Positions 37,322 to 45,999 of a stretch of 64,000 nucleotides of DNA are shown here, piece after piece. How positions within the stretch are numbered: the stretch's first letter is position 1; every line of letters begins with the position of its first letter. A program made the translations under genes and the position numbers. Source of the stretch: Variovorax sp. V213 (GTDB lineage Bacteria; Pseudomonadota; Gammaproteobacteria; Burkholderiales; Burkholderiaceae_C); assembly GCF_041154455.1 (NCBI RefSeq), contig NZ_AP028664.1, positions 3,225,001-3,289,000 on the forward strand, in the 5' to 3' direction. Under the pieces are notes generated by a model, which saw nothing but the letters and a program-made list of their open reading frames with translations, ran no database searches and was not told where the DNA came from.

Positions 37322-38844
37322 TGAACGACAGCCCCCTGCTTCGCCTGCACCCGCACGACAACGTGCTGGTTGCCAAGAGCCCGATCGCCCTGGGCGAAAC
37401 GATTGCCGAATTCGGCGTGCGCGCGCGTGCGCAGATTCCTGCGGGGCACAAGATCGCGTCGCGCGCCATTGCGGCCGGCGAGCAGGTGAAGAAGTACGAC
37501 ACCGTCATTGGCGTGGCCTCGCGCGACCTGGAGGCGGGCGACTACGTGCACAGCCACAACCTCACGCTGGTCGACTCCTACCGCGATCCGGCCTTCTGCC
37601 AGGACGTGCGGCCGGTGGCCTACGTGTCCGATGCGGAGCGCGCCACCTTCATGGGCTTCGTGCGCGCCGACGGCCGCGTGGGCACGCGCAACTTCATCGG
37701 CATCCTGTCGTCGGTCAACTGCTCGGCCACCGTCATCAAGCGCATCGCGGCGCACTTCACGCCCGAGCGGCTGGCGGCCTTTCCCAACGTGGACGGCGTG
37801 GCCGCCTTTGCGCAGACCAGCGGCTGCGGCATGTCTTCGCCGAGCGAGCATTTCGACGTGCTGCGCCGCACGCTGGCGGGCTACGCGCGCCATCCCAACC
37901 TGGCCGGCGTGCTGATCGTGGGCCTGGGCTGCGAGCGCAACCAGGTCGATGCACTGGTCGACTCGCAAGGGCTCGAGCGCGGCCGCCTGATGCGCACGAT
38001 GGTGATGCAGGACGTGGGCGGCACGCGCCACACCATCGAGGCGGGCATTCGCGCCATCGAGGAAATGCTGCCCGAAGCCAACGCCGCGCAGCGCACCCGC
38101 GTCGGCGCCAACCACCTGAAGATCGGGCTGGAGTGCGGTGGTTCCGATGGCTTCTCAGGCATCACGGCCAACCCCGCCTTGGGCGCGGCCATGGACGTGC
38201 TGGTGCGCCACGGCGGCACGGCCATTCTTTCCGAGACACCCGAAATCCACGGTGTCGAATTCATGCTGACGCGGCGCGCCGTCACGCCCGAGGTCGGCCA
38301 GAAACTGCTCGACCGGCTGGCCTGGTGGGAGCGCTATGCGGCGGGCCAGAACGCACAGTTCAACGGCGTCGTCGGGCACGGCAACCAGGCGGGCGGGCTG
38401 GCCAACATCTTCGAGAAATCGCTCGGCTCGGCCATGAAGGGCGGAACCACGCCGCTGCAGGCCGTGTACGAGTACGCGGAGCCGATCGACCAGGCCGGCT
38501 TCGTCTTCATGGATTCGCCGGGCTACGACCCGGTGGCTGTGACCGGGCAGATCGCCAGCGGCGCGCAGCTGATCTGCTTCACCACGGGTCGCGGCTCGAT
38601 GTTCGGCAGCAAGCCGGCACCGACCATCAAGCTGGCCAGCAACACGCCGATGTTCAAGCGCCTCGAAGAGGACATGGACATCAATTGCGGCGTGGTGATC
38701 GACGGCGAACTCTCGGTGCCCGAACTGGGGCAACAGATCTTCGAGCAGATATTGCGCCACGCCTCCGGCGAGCGGACGCGCAGCGAAACGCTGGGCCTCG
38801 GCGACCACGAGTTCGTGCCCTGGCACCTTGGCATCGTGAGCTGA
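37321..38844 (+). CDS. UxaA-family (altronate/galactarate-type) dehydratase
   Basis: This 507-residue enzyme should dehydrate an acid sugar to a 2-keto-3-deoxy (or 5-keto-4-deoxy) product. An N-terminal SAF domain (about 10-85, HDNVLVAKSPIALGETIAEF) is joined to the UxaA catalytic part (about 110-500) with GYVRADGR-like MGFVRADGRVGTRNFIGILS, FAQTSGCGMSS, LIVGLGCERNQVDAL, LECGGSDGFSGITANPALG and FTTGRGSMFGSKPAPTIKLA. The conserved cysteines are those used for iron binding in the family. Length matches UxaA/GarD. The substrate cannot be read off. The ATG overlaps the Bug-gene stop, indicating one transcript with the aldehyde dehydrogenase and HpcH aldolase. Confidence 0.92.
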   Translation: MNDSPLLRLHPHDNVLVAKSPIALGETIAEFGVRARAQIPAGHKIASRAIAAGEQVKKYDTVIGVASRDLEAGDYVHSHNLTLVDSYRDPAFCQDVRPVAYVSDAERATFMGFVRADGRVGTRNFIGILSSVNCSATVIKRIAAHFTPERLAAFPNVDGVAAFAQTSGCGMSSPSEHFDVLRRTLAGYARHPNLAGVLIVGLGCERNQVDALVDSQGLERGRLMRTMVMQDVGGTRHTIEAGIRAIEEMLPEANAAQRTRVGANHLKIGLECGGSDGFSGITANPALGAAMDVLVRHGGTAILSETPEIHGVEFMLTRRAVTPEVGQKLLDRLAWWERYAAGQNAQFNGVVGHGNQAGGLANIFEKSLGSAMKGGTTPLQAVYEYAEPIDQAGFVFMDSPGYDPVAVTGQIASGAQLICFTTGRGSMFGSKPAPTIKLASNTPMFKRLEEDMDINCGVVIDGELSVPELGQQIFEQILRHASGERTRSETLGLGDHEFVPWHLGIVS

Positions 38845-38889
38845 ATTGAAACCCACCCCCGTCCCTCGCTCACTTCGTGTAGCTCGACT

Positions 38890-38942
38890 CCCCCCTCAAG
38901 GGGGCAACACCGGCGGCCCGGCAAAGCCGGTTCCGCGGTGTT
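38890..38942. repeat. Intergenic compound hairpin (REP-like element)
   Basis: Two structures lie in tandem between the dehydratase and aldehyde dehydrogenase genes. CCCCC-TCAA-GGGGG spans 38891-38904. A larger nested hairpin follows: AACACCG (38906-38912) pairs with CGGTGTT (38936-38942), then CGG with CCG after one bulged base, and inside these CCGGC-AAA-GCCGG (38918-38930). There is no T tract, so it is not a typical terminator. It looks like the short palindromic intergenic repeats scattered in Comamonadaceae genomes; copy number cannot be tested here. Confidence 0.6.
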
Positions 38943-38999
38943 CCTGGCCTTGGCCGGATAGCGCGTTGGACTTCTGACCCATCCTTGACGCAAACAGAC

Positions 39000-40469
39000 A
39001 TGCTCACCCTCTCCCGCCCCGAACTGCAGCGCACGGCCAACTTCATTGCCGGCGAATGGTGCGCCGCCACCGACAGCCGCACGCTCGACGTGACCGATCC
39101 GGCCACCGGCGGACTCATCGCGCAGGTGCCCGATTCCGGCGCGGACGCCGCCCGGGCCGCGGTCGATGCGGCGCACGCCGCGTTTCCCGCGTGGCGCCGC
39201 ACGCCGGCCAAGCAGCGCGCACAGATCCTCAAGCGCTGGAACGACCTGGTGCTCGCGCATCAGGACGACCTGGGCCGCATCATCTCGCGCGAACAGGGCA
39301 AGCCACTGGCCGAGGGCATCGGCGAGGTCGCCTACGCGGCCAGCTACATCGAGTGGTTTGCCGAAGACGCCACGCGCGCCAACGGCGATGTGATTCCCGC
39401 GCCGGTGCCCGGTCGGCGCATGTTTGCCATCAAGGAGCCCGTCGGCGTGGTGGCCGCCATCACGCCATGGAATTTTCCGGCCGCGATGATCGCGCGCAAG
39501 ATCGCGCCCGCCCTCGCGGCGGGCTGCACCGTGGTCTGCAAGCCGGCCGAAGACACCCCTCTCACCTCGCTGGCGCTGGTGGCACTTGCCGCGGAGGCCG
39601 GCGTGCCCCCGGGCGTGCTCAACATCGTCACGGCCTCGCGCGAGCGCACACCCGAGGTGGTCGACGTATGGCTGGACGATGCCCGCGTGCGCAAGATCAC
39701 CTTCACCGGGTCCACGCCGGTCGGCAAGCACCTGGCGCGCCGCTCGGCCGACACGCTCAAGAAGCTGTCGCTCGAACTGGGCGGCAATGCGCCCTTCATC
39801 GTGTTCGAGGATGCCGACCTGCACGCGGCGGTTGACGGCCTCATGGCGGCCAAGTTCCGCAACGGCGGCCAGACCTGCGTGTGCCCTAACCGCGTGTTCG
39901 TGCATGAGGCCGTGCACGACAGCTTTGCCGATTTGCTCGCAGCGCGCGTCGCGGCGTTGCGGGTGGGCCCGGCCAGCGACACGGGTTCGCAGATCGGCCC
40001 GATGATCAACGCGCGCGCCATCGAAAAGATCGAGCGCCACGTGCAGGACGCCGTGGCCCGCGGCGCGCGCCTGCTCACCGGCGGGGCGCGGCTGGCCGCG
40101 CTGGGACCGAACTACTTCGCGCCCACCGTCCTCGTGAACGCCGACGCCACGATGGCCTGCGCATGCGAAGAGACCTTCGGGCCCGTCGTTCCCTTGACGC
40201 GCTTTGCCGACGAAGCCGAGGTGATCGCCCAGGCCAACGACACGCCCTTCGGCCTGGCTGCGTACTTCTATTCGCGCGACGTTCGCCGCATCTGGCGCAT
40301 GGCGGACGCACTGGAAGCCGGCATCGTCGGCATCAACGAAGGCGCGCTGGCCGCGGAGGCCGCGCCTTTCGGCGGCGTGAAGGATTCAGGCTACGGCCGC
40401 GAAGGCTCGGTCCACGGCCTCGACGACTACCTGCACACCAAATACGTTTGCCAGGGCCAGCTGGACTGA
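39000..40469 (+). CDS. NAD(P)-dependent aldehyde dehydrogenase (succinate/2-oxoglutarate semialdehyde type)
   Basis: This 489-residue enzyme belongs to the GabD/KGSA dehydrogenase branch. It shows AAITPWNFPAAMIARKIAPA (coenzyme-binding, catalytic Asn), KPAEDTPL (Lys), FTGSTPVGKHLARRSADTLK, LELGGNAPFIVFEDAD (catalytic Glu about 258) and FRNGGQTCVCPNRVFVHEAV (catalytic Cys about 292). The frame can begin with TTG at 38985; the ATG at 39000 is preferred, though neither has a clear ribosome-binding site. Its place after a UxaA dehydratase suggests it oxidises a semialdehyde formed from a keto-deoxy acid sugar, for example 2-oxoglutarate semialdehyde. Confidence 0.92.
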   Translation: MLTLSRPELQRTANFIAGEWCAATDSRTLDVTDPATGGLIAQVPDSGADAARAAVDAAHAAFPAWRRTPAKQRAQILKRWNDLVLAHQDDLGRIISREQGKPLAEGIGEVAYAASYIEWFAEDATRANGDVIPAPVPGRRMFAIKEPVGVVAAITPWNFPAAMIARKIAPALAAGCTVVCKPAEDTPLTSLALVALAAEAGVPPGVLNIVTASRERTPEVVDVWLDDARVRKITFTGSTPVGKHLARRSADTLKKLSLELGGNAPFIVFEDADLHAAVDGLMAAKFRNGGQTCVCPNRVFVHEAVHDSFADLLAARVAALRVGPASDTGSQIGPMINARAIEKIERHVQDAVARGARLLTGGARLAALGPNYFAPTVLVNADATMACACEETFGPVVPLTRFADEAEVIAQANDTPFGLAAYFYSRDVRRIWRMADALEAGIVGINEGALAAEAAPFGGVKDSGYGREGSVHGLDDYLHTKYVCQGQLD

Positions 40470-40498
40470 CAACATACGCAACACCACTGAAGAACTCC

Positions 40499-41302
40499 AT
40501 GCCCGCCAACAACCCTTTCAAGACGGCCCTGGCCGCACACCGGCCGCAGATCGGCCTCTGGCTCTCGATGGCCGACCCGTACATGGCGGAGGTGAGCGCC
40601 ACCGCAGGCTTCGACTGGCTGCTGATCGACGGCGAACACGCGCCCAACGACCTGCGCTCAACACTGGCCGCGCTGCAGGCCGTGGCGCCCCACGCCGCCC
40701 AGCCGGTGGTGCGCGCGGTGCAGGGCGACACGGCACTCATCAAGCAACTGCTCGACATTGGCGCCAAGAACCTGCTGGTGCCCATGGTCGACACAGCCGA
40801 GCAGGCGCGCGCATTGGTCTCGGCGACGCGCTATCCGCCGCTGGGCATTCGCGGCGTCGGCAGCGCGGTGGGCCGCGCGTCGCAGTGGAGCTCGCGCACC
40901 GACTACCTGGACATCGCCGACGAGGAGGTCTGCCTGCTGGTGCAGGCAGAAACCGTGGCGGCGCTCTCCAACCTGGCGCAGATATGCGATGTGGACGGGA
41001 TCGATGGCGTCTTCATCGGCCCGGCCGACCTGGCCGCATCGATGGGCCACCGGGGCCGGCCCGGCCACCCCGAGGTGCAGGCCGCGATCGAAGCCGCGAT
41101 GCGCACCATCGTGGCCTCCGGCAAGGCCGCGGGCACGCTGACCTCGGACCCGAAGCTGGCCCGGCGCTACCTGGAACTGGGCTGCACCTTTGTCGCGGTG
41201 GGCGTCGACGTGCTGCTGTATGCGGGCGCCGCCCGCAAGCTGGCCGCCGACTTCACCGGAGCGCCGCCCGCAGCGGAGCCCGTCTCGCGCGCTGCCTACT
41301 GA
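40499..41302 (+). CDS. HpcH/HpaI-family 2-oxo acid aldolase
   Basis: This class II metal-dependent aldolase has 267 residues. It cleaves 4-hydroxy-2-oxo acids (4-hydroxy-2-oxoheptanedioate, 2-keto-3-deoxy-rhamnonate or 5-keto-4-deoxy-glucarate in known members) to pyruvate and an aldehyde. Motifs: GLWLSMADPYMAEV, FDWLLIDGEHAPNDL (about 38-52), VQAETVAALSNLAQI (metal Glu), GVFIGPADLAASMGH (metal Asp) and GTLTSDPKLARRYLELG. It starts 29 bases after the aldehyde dehydrogenase gene and closes the LysR-linked operon. The stop lies 19 bases from the convergent LacI gene. Confidence 0.93.
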   Translation: MPANNPFKTALAAHRPQIGLWLSMADPYMAEVSATAGFDWLLIDGEHAPNDLRSTLAALQAVAPHAAQPVVRAVQGDTALIKQLLDIGAKNLLVPMVDTAEQARALVSATRYPPLGIRGVGSAVGRASQWSSRTDYLDIADEEVCLLVQAETVAALSNLAQICDVDGIDGVFIGPADLAASMGHRGRPGHPEVQAAIEAAMRTIVASGKAAGTLTSDPKLARRYLELGCTFVAVGVDVLLYAGAARKLAADFTGAPPAAEPVSRAAY

Positions 41303-41321
41303 ACGCAGCTCCGGAAAAGAA

Positions 41322-42386
41322 CTAGGGAAGGTTCTCGCGAAAGATCACCTGGCTGCGCGTGGTCTCCACGCCGCTGAGCGCCTCGCGCTTGTCGCGCAGA
41401 TTGGCGAAGATGCGCACGCAGTTCATCAGCGTCGTGTGCGGGCTCTGCGTGATTACCGCATCCATGCTGCCGTCGATCAGCAGCGTGCGCGTATCGGGCG
41501 TGAGGCCATGTCCGATGAAGACCACCTTCTGCTCGCGCCCGGCTTCCTTCAGCGCCCGCGCGACGCCGTCGGACGCGCCGCCGATGTTGTAGATGCCGCC
41601 CATGTCGGGGTACTGCTCCAGCAGCGCGCGCGTCTGCCGGTAGTTCTTGCCGGCATCGTCCTGCCCTTCGCGCAGGCCCACCACTTCGAGGCGCGGAAAC
41701 ATCTCGTCGATCACGTGGAGGAAGCCGGCCTCCCGCTCCTCGTGCGCCTTGTAGCTCAGGCTGCCCGCAATGAGCGCGACCTTCGCGGCGCGCGCACCGA
41801 TGAAGCGGCCGATGAGATAGCCCGCCGTGCGCCCGGCCGCCCGGTTGTCGAGCCCCACGAAGGCGGCGCGCTCCGAGTTCGACAGATCGGAAATCAGCGT
41901 GACCACCGGCAGCCCGCGCGCGGCCAGCGCCGCCACGGCCTCGCGCACCGCCGGGTGCTCCAGTGCCATCATCGCGATGCCGTCGCAGCGCTGGCCATGG
42001 CGCCGCAGCGCGTTCGCCAGCTCGTGCGGGTTGAAGCTCTCGATGAACACCGTGCGGCACTGCACGTTGAACGGCGCCCAGTGCTCCTGCGAATAGCCCA
42101 CCATGTCGCCCAGCATGCGGATGAAGCGGTTGGTGCCGGCAGGCAGCAGGAACACCAGCTTGAGCGGCGGCGGCGTGAGCGCTGCGTAGAGCTCGGGGCC
42201 GGGAAGGTAGTCGAGCTCGCCCGCGGCCTTGAGCACGCGCTGTACCGTGGCGTCGCGCACGCCAGGGCGCCGGTTGAGCACGCGGTCGACCGTGGCGGTC
42301 GACACCTGCGCCGCGCGGGCAATGTCGACCACGCGGGCACGGCGCGCATCCACAGGCGCAGAAGACAGTGAAGGGTTATCCCGCAT
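41322..42386 (-). CDS. LacI-family regulator of the TRAP/RuBisCO-like operon
   Basis: This 354-residue repressor has an N-terminal LacI helix-turn-helix (about 18-62: VVDIARAAQVSTATVDRVLN then RRPGVRDATVQRVLKAAGEL) and a periplasmic-binding-protein-like sugar pocket (about 75-340, with FVGLDNRAAGRTAGYLIGRF, KVALIAGSLSYKAHEEREAG and VFIGHGLTPDTRTLLIDGSM). It is divergent from the TRAP operon; the 114 bases between hold GCATCA repeats that are probable operators. LacI control fits a sugar or acid-sugar substrate. The C-terminal domain is of the D-ribose/autoinducer-binding type rather than the lactose type. Confidence 0.92.
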   Translation of the reverse strand: MRDNPSLSSAPVDARRARVVDIARAAQVSTATVDRVLNRRPGVRDATVQRVLKAAGELDYLPGPELYAALTPPPLKLVFLLPAGTNRFIRMLGDMVGYSQEHWAPFNVQCRTVFIESFNPHELANALRRHGQRCDGIAMMALEHPAVREAVAALAARGLPVVTLISDLSNSERAAFVGLDNRAAGRTAGYLIGRFIGARAAKVALIAGSLSYKAHEEREAGFLHVIDEMFPRLEVVGLREGQDDAGKNYRQTRALLEQYPDMGGIYNIGGASDGVARALKEAGREQKVVFIGHGLTPDTRTLLIDGSMDAVITQSPHTTLMNCVRIFANLRDKREALSGVETTRSQVIFRENLP

Positions 42387-42463
42387 ACATCAAAAACCAT
42401 CAAGCCGAAGTTTGACCCGGATCATGCAGGCTTTTATCTTCACTGTGCCTCGAATACAAGGAT

Positions 42464-42488
42464 GCATCAGATTGCATCAACCGCATCA
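42464..42488. promoter_or_regulatory. Three GCATCA repeats, probable LacI-family operator
   Basis: GCATCA occurs at 42464-42469, 42474-42479 and 42483-42488, about one helical turn apart. The first copy is part of the palindrome GATGCATC (42461-42468). They lie just before the ribosome-binding site of the TRAP binding-protein gene, where repressor binding would block expression. Confidence 0.55.
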
Positions 42489-42500
42489 CGGAGACAAGAC

Positions 42501-43520
42501 ATGACATCGCTGACCCGCCGCAGTGCCCTGCGCACGCTTTCCGCCCTCCCCGCCGCCGGCATCGTGGCGGCCCTGCCGCGCATCGCGCGCGCTGCGGAGT
42601 TCTCGTACAAGTACGGCAACAACCTGCCGCTGACGCATCCGCTGAACATCCGCGCGCAAGAGGCGGCCGACCGCATCGCCAAGGAAACCAAGGGCCGCGT
42701 CGAGATCAAGATATTTCCCAACAACCAGCTCGGCGGCGACACCGACATGCTGGCGCAGGTGCGCTCTGGCGGCATCGAGTTCTTCACGCCCTCGGCGCTT
42801 GTCATTGCCACGCTGGTGCCGGTGGCGGCCATCAATGCGGTGGGCTTCGCATTCAGCGACTACAACCAGGTGTGGGGCGCGATGGACGGCAAGCTCGGCG
42901 CACACGTGCGCGGCGCCATTGCCAAGTCGCGCCTCTACGCTTTCGAGAAGATGTGGGACAACGGCTTCCGCCAGACCACCAGCAGCAAGGCCCCCGTCAC
43001 GAATGCAAAGGACATGGACGGCCTGAAGATCCGCGTGCCCGTGAGCCCGCTGTCGATCTCGATGTTCAAGGGCCTGGGGGCCGCACCCGCGAGCCTGCAG
43101 TTCAGCGAGGTGTATTCGGCGCTGCAAACCAAGATCGTCGACGCACAGGAGAACCCGCTGCCGATCATCCAGGTGGCCAAGCTGTTCGAGGTGCAGAAGT
43201 TCTGCTCGCTCACCAACCACATCTGGGACGGCTACTGGTTCATTGCCAACGGCCGCGCCTGGGAGGCGCTGCCCGATGATCTGAAGACCATCGTCGCACG
43301 CGCCATCAACGATGCCGGCATGCAGCAGCGCGACGACATCAGGAAGCTCAACGAATCGGTCGTCGGCGACCTGCAGGCCAAGGGCCTCAGCATCAACCGG
43401 CCGGCGGCCGACAGCTTTCGCGCCAAGCTGCGCGACTCGGGCTTCTACGGCGAGTGGAAAGGCCGCTTCGGCCCCGAAGCGTGGGCGCTGCTCGAAGGCG
43501 CTGTCGGCAAGCTGGCCTGA
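42501..43520 (+). CDS. TRAP transporter substrate-binding protein (DctP family)
   Basis: This 339-residue periplasmic protein binds the carboxylate ligand for the fused permease that follows. It has a Tat-like signal peptide (TRRSALRTLSALPAAGIVAA, cleavage after IARAA near residue 32). The mature domain shows YGNNLPLTHPLNIRAQEAAD, KGRVEIKIFPNNQLGGDTDM, the ligand-arginine region LKIRVPVSPLSISMFKGLGA and QTKIVDAQENPLPII. This matches the DctP subgroup that binds sugar acids with a conserved Arg. CGGAGAC lies before the ATG. The permease gene starts 6 bases after the stop. Confidence 0.93.
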   Translation: MTSLTRRSALRTLSALPAAGIVAALPRIARAAEFSYKYGNNLPLTHPLNIRAQEAADRIAKETKGRVEIKIFPNNQLGGDTDMLAQVRSGGIEFFTPSALVIATLVPVAAINAVGFAFSDYNQVWGAMDGKLGAHVRGAIAKSRLYAFEKMWDNGFRQTTSSKAPVTNAKDMDGLKIRVPVSPLSISMFKGLGAAPASLQFSEVYSALQTKIVDAQENPLPIIQVAKLFEVQKFCSLTNHIWDGYWFIANGRAWEALPDDLKTIVARAINDAGMQQRDDIRKLNESVVGDLQAKGLSINRPAADSFRAKLRDSGFYGEWKGRFGPEAWALLEGAVGKLA

Positions 43521-43526
43521 TCGCCC

Positions 43527-45422
43527 ATGGTGCATGAATCCACTTTCGAAGCGGCCCCGTTCGTGGGCGCAGGGCCGTCGGCCAACGCACTGAGCGGCAT
43601 GGCCGGGCGCGCCGACCGCGTGCTCGGCGGGCTGGTCGAGGCCGTGGCCGCGCTGCTGGTGCTGGCCGAAATCTGCGTGCTGTTCGCGGGCGTGGTGTCG
43701 CGCTACGTGTTCCATGCGCCGCTGGTGTGGTCGGACGAACTCGCGTCCATTCTCTTCCTGTGGTTGTCGATGCTCGGTGCCGTGGTCGCGCTGCGGCGCG
43801 GCGAGCACATGCGCATGACAGCGCTGCTGCAGAAGGTGCAGCCGCCCACGCGGGCCATGCTCGATGCCTTTGCCATCGCAGCCTCGGTCGCGTTCCTGGT
43901 GCTGATCATCTGGCCGTCGATCGACTATGCGCACGAAGAGTCGTTCATCGTCACGCCCGCGCTCGAGATCAGCAACGCCTGGCGCGCCGCCGCCATTCCA
44001 GCCGGCATCGGCATCATGGTGGTGATGGCGCTGCTGCGCCTCTTGCGCGTGTGCACCGGGCGGCAGATTGCGGTCGCGGTGCTCGGCATGGGCGCGCTGG
44101 TGGCAGCCTTCTGGCTGGCCGCGCCGCTGTTCGCGACTCTCGGCAAGTTCAACCTGGTGATCTTTTTCGTGGTGGTGGTGGCGGCCACGGTGCTCTCGGG
44201 CGTGCCCATCGCGTTCTCGTTCGCGCTCGCCACCTTCGGCTACCTGGCGCTGACCACGCGCACGCCGTTGCTGGTGATGGTCGGCCGGCTCGACGAGGGC
44301 ATGTCGCACCTCATCCTGCTCGCGGTGCCGCTCTTCATCTTTCTTGGTGCGCTGATCGAGATGACGGGCATGGCGCGCGCCATGATCCAGTTCCTTGCGA
44401 GCCTGCTGGGCCACGTGCGCGGCGGCCTCTCGTATGTGCTGATCGGCGCGATGTACCTGGTGTCGGGCATCTCGGGTTCGAAGATCGCCGACATGGCAGC
44501 CATTGCGCCCGTGCTGTTTCCGGAGATGGTCAAGCGCGGCGCCAAGCCCGGCGACCTGGTCGCCCTGCTCTCGGCCACGGGGGCGCAGACCGAGACCATT
44601 CCGCCGTCGATCGTGCTCATCACCATCGGCTCGGTCACCGGCATTTCGATTGCCGCGCTCTTCACGGGCGGGCTGCTGCCGGCCGTGGTGCTGGGCGCCG
44701 CACTGTGCGTGGTGGTGTGGTGGCGCTACCGGCGCGAAGACCTCCGCGGTGTGCAGCGCCACAGCAAGCGCGAGATCGGCAAGCTGCTGCTGGTCGCGCT
44801 GCCCGCGGTGCTGCTGCCCTTCGTGATCCGCGCCGCCGTGGTCGAGGGCGTGGCCACGGCCACCGAGGTGTCGACCATCGGCATCGTCTACTCGGCGCTG
44901 GTCGGACTCTTCGTGTACCGGCAGTTCGACTGGAAGCGGCTCAAGCCGATGCTGGTCGACACGGCCTCGCTCTCGGGCGCGATCATCTTCATCGTCGGCT
45001 GCGCCACGGCCATGGCCTGGGGCCTCACGCAGTCGGGCTTCTCGCAGGACCTGGCGCGCGTGATGGGCGCCCTGCCCGGTGGCGCCTACGGCTTTCTGGC
45101 GGTGTCGATCGTCGCCTTCATCGTGCTGGGCAGCGTGCTCGAAGGCATTCCGGCCATCGTGCTGTTCGGGCCGCTGCTGTTTCCCATTGCCAAGGCGGCC
45201 GGCGTGCACGAGGTGCACTACGCCATGGTCGTGATCTTTGCGATGGGCATCGGCCTCTTCGCGCCGCCCTTCGGTGTGGGCTACTACGGCGCCTGCGCCG
45301 TGAGCAAGGTCAACCCCGACGAAGGCATCAAGCACATCTGGGGCTACATCGGCGCGATGCTGGTGGGCCTGGTGATCGTGGCGGCCTTCCCTTGGTTCTC
45401 GACCGGTTTTCTCAAGTTCTGA
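43527..45422 (+). CDS. TRAP transporter fused small and large permease (DctQM)
   Basis: This 631-residue inner-membrane protein carries both TRAP membrane subunits. The DctQ part (about 25-165, four helices; RADRVLGGLVEAVAALLVLA, SRYVFHAPLVWSDELASILF) is joined by an extra helix (about 185-205) to DctM (about 205-630; VLSGVPIAFSFALATFGYLA, LILLAVPLFIFLGALIEMTG, GAMYLVSGISGSKIADMAAI, IPPSIVLITIGSV). Uptake is Na+-driven in known TRAP systems. Such QM fusions are recognised, but less common than split genes. It works with the DctP protein encoded just upstream and brings the operon substrate into the cell. Confidence 0.94.
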   Translation: MVHESTFEAAPFVGAGPSANALSGMAGRADRVLGGLVEAVAALLVLAEICVLFAGVVSRYVFHAPLVWSDELASILFLWLSMLGAVVALRRGEHMRMTALLQKVQPPTRAMLDAFAIAASVAFLVLIIWPSIDYAHEESFIVTPALEISNAWRAAAIPAGIGIMVVMALLRLLRVCTGRQIAVAVLGMGALVAAFWLAAPLFATLGKFNLVIFFVVVVAATVLSGVPIAFSFALATFGYLALTTRTPLLVMVGRLDEGMSHLILLAVPLFIFLGALIEMTGMARAMIQFLASLLGHVRGGLSYVLIGAMYLVSGISGSKIADMAAIAPVLFPEMVKRGAKPGDLVALLSATGAQTETIPPSIVLITIGSVTGISIAALFTGGLLPAVVLGAALCVVVWWRYRREDLRGVQRHSKREIGKLLLVALPAVLLPFVIRAAVVEGVATATEVSTIGIVYSALVGLFVYRQFDWKRLKPMLVDTASLSGAIIFIVGCATAMAWGLTQSGFSQDLARVMGALPGGAYGFLAVSIVAFIVLGSVLEGIPAIVLFGPLLFPIAKAAGVHEVHYAMVVIFAMGIGLFAPPFGVGYYGACAVSKVNPDEGIKHIWGYIGAMLVGLVIVAAFPWFSTGFLKF

Positions 45423-45459
45423 TCACAACAACACACTCACACCAACGGAGCCAACCGCA

Positions 45460-45999
45460 ATGAGTCGATTCCTCGGCGAGATTCGCCAGCTGGGCTATGT
45501 CGTGCACGACATCGAGGCCGCCATGGACTACTGGAGCACCACGCTGGGCGTGGGCCCCTGGTTCTACAACCCGAAGGTGCCCATCAAGAACTACCGCTAC
45601 AAGGGCGAGGCGCACGAGCCGCACAACTCGGTGGCGCTGGCCAACTCGGGCTATGTGCAGGTCGAGCTCATCCAGACGCGCAACGACGTGCCCTCGATGT
45701 ACCGCGACTTCCTGCAGGCCGGACGCACCGGACTGCAACACGTCGCCTACTGGACGGCCGACTACGACGCCGACCTGGCGCGCCTCACCGCACAGGGCTT
45801 CAAGCCCGTGATGAGCGGCGAGGTGGGCGAGCGCGGGCGCTTCATCTACTTCGACACCGAGTACCACCCGGGCACGGTGATCGAACTGTCGGAAGTCGCA
45901 GGACCCAAGGGCAAGATGTTCGACCTGATCCGCAGCGCCTCCGAGGGCTGGGACGGCAGCGAGCCGGTGCGGCCATTTCCGGACCTGAGCAAGCTGTGA
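45460..45999 (+). CDS. VOC-superfamily (glyoxalase/epimerase-like) protein
   Basis: The protein has 179 residues, with one vicinal-oxygen-chelate module pair: GEIRQLGYVVHDIEAAMDYW then STTLGVGPWFY (about 1-35), VELIQTRNDVPSMYRDFLQA, GLQHVAYWTADYDADLARLT (about 88-107) and a late IYFDTEYHPGTVIELSEVAG. Candidate metal ligands are the His of VVHD, Glu of VELIQ, His of QHVAYW and Glu of IELSE, the usual four of the fold, as in methylmalonyl-CoA epimerase. The substrate is unknown. The stop overlaps the GTG start of the RuBisCO-like gene (GTGA), which ties the two in translation. GGAGCC precedes the ATG. Confidence 0.85.
   Translation: MSRFLGEIRQLGYVVHDIEAAMDYWSTTLGVGPWFYNPKVPIKNYRYKGEAHEPHNSVALANSGYVQVELIQTRNDVPSMYRDFLQAGRTGLQHVAYWTADYDADLARLTAQGFKPVMSGEVGERGRFIYFDTEYHPGTVIELSEVAGPKGKMFDLIRSASEGWDGSEPVRPFPDLSKL

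Noticed and set aside
42486..45335. 949-codon minus-strand frame under the TRAP genes
   Set aside because: Low-complexity His/Arg/Asp-rich translation typical of an antisense shadow; the plus strand encodes clear DctP and DctQM.
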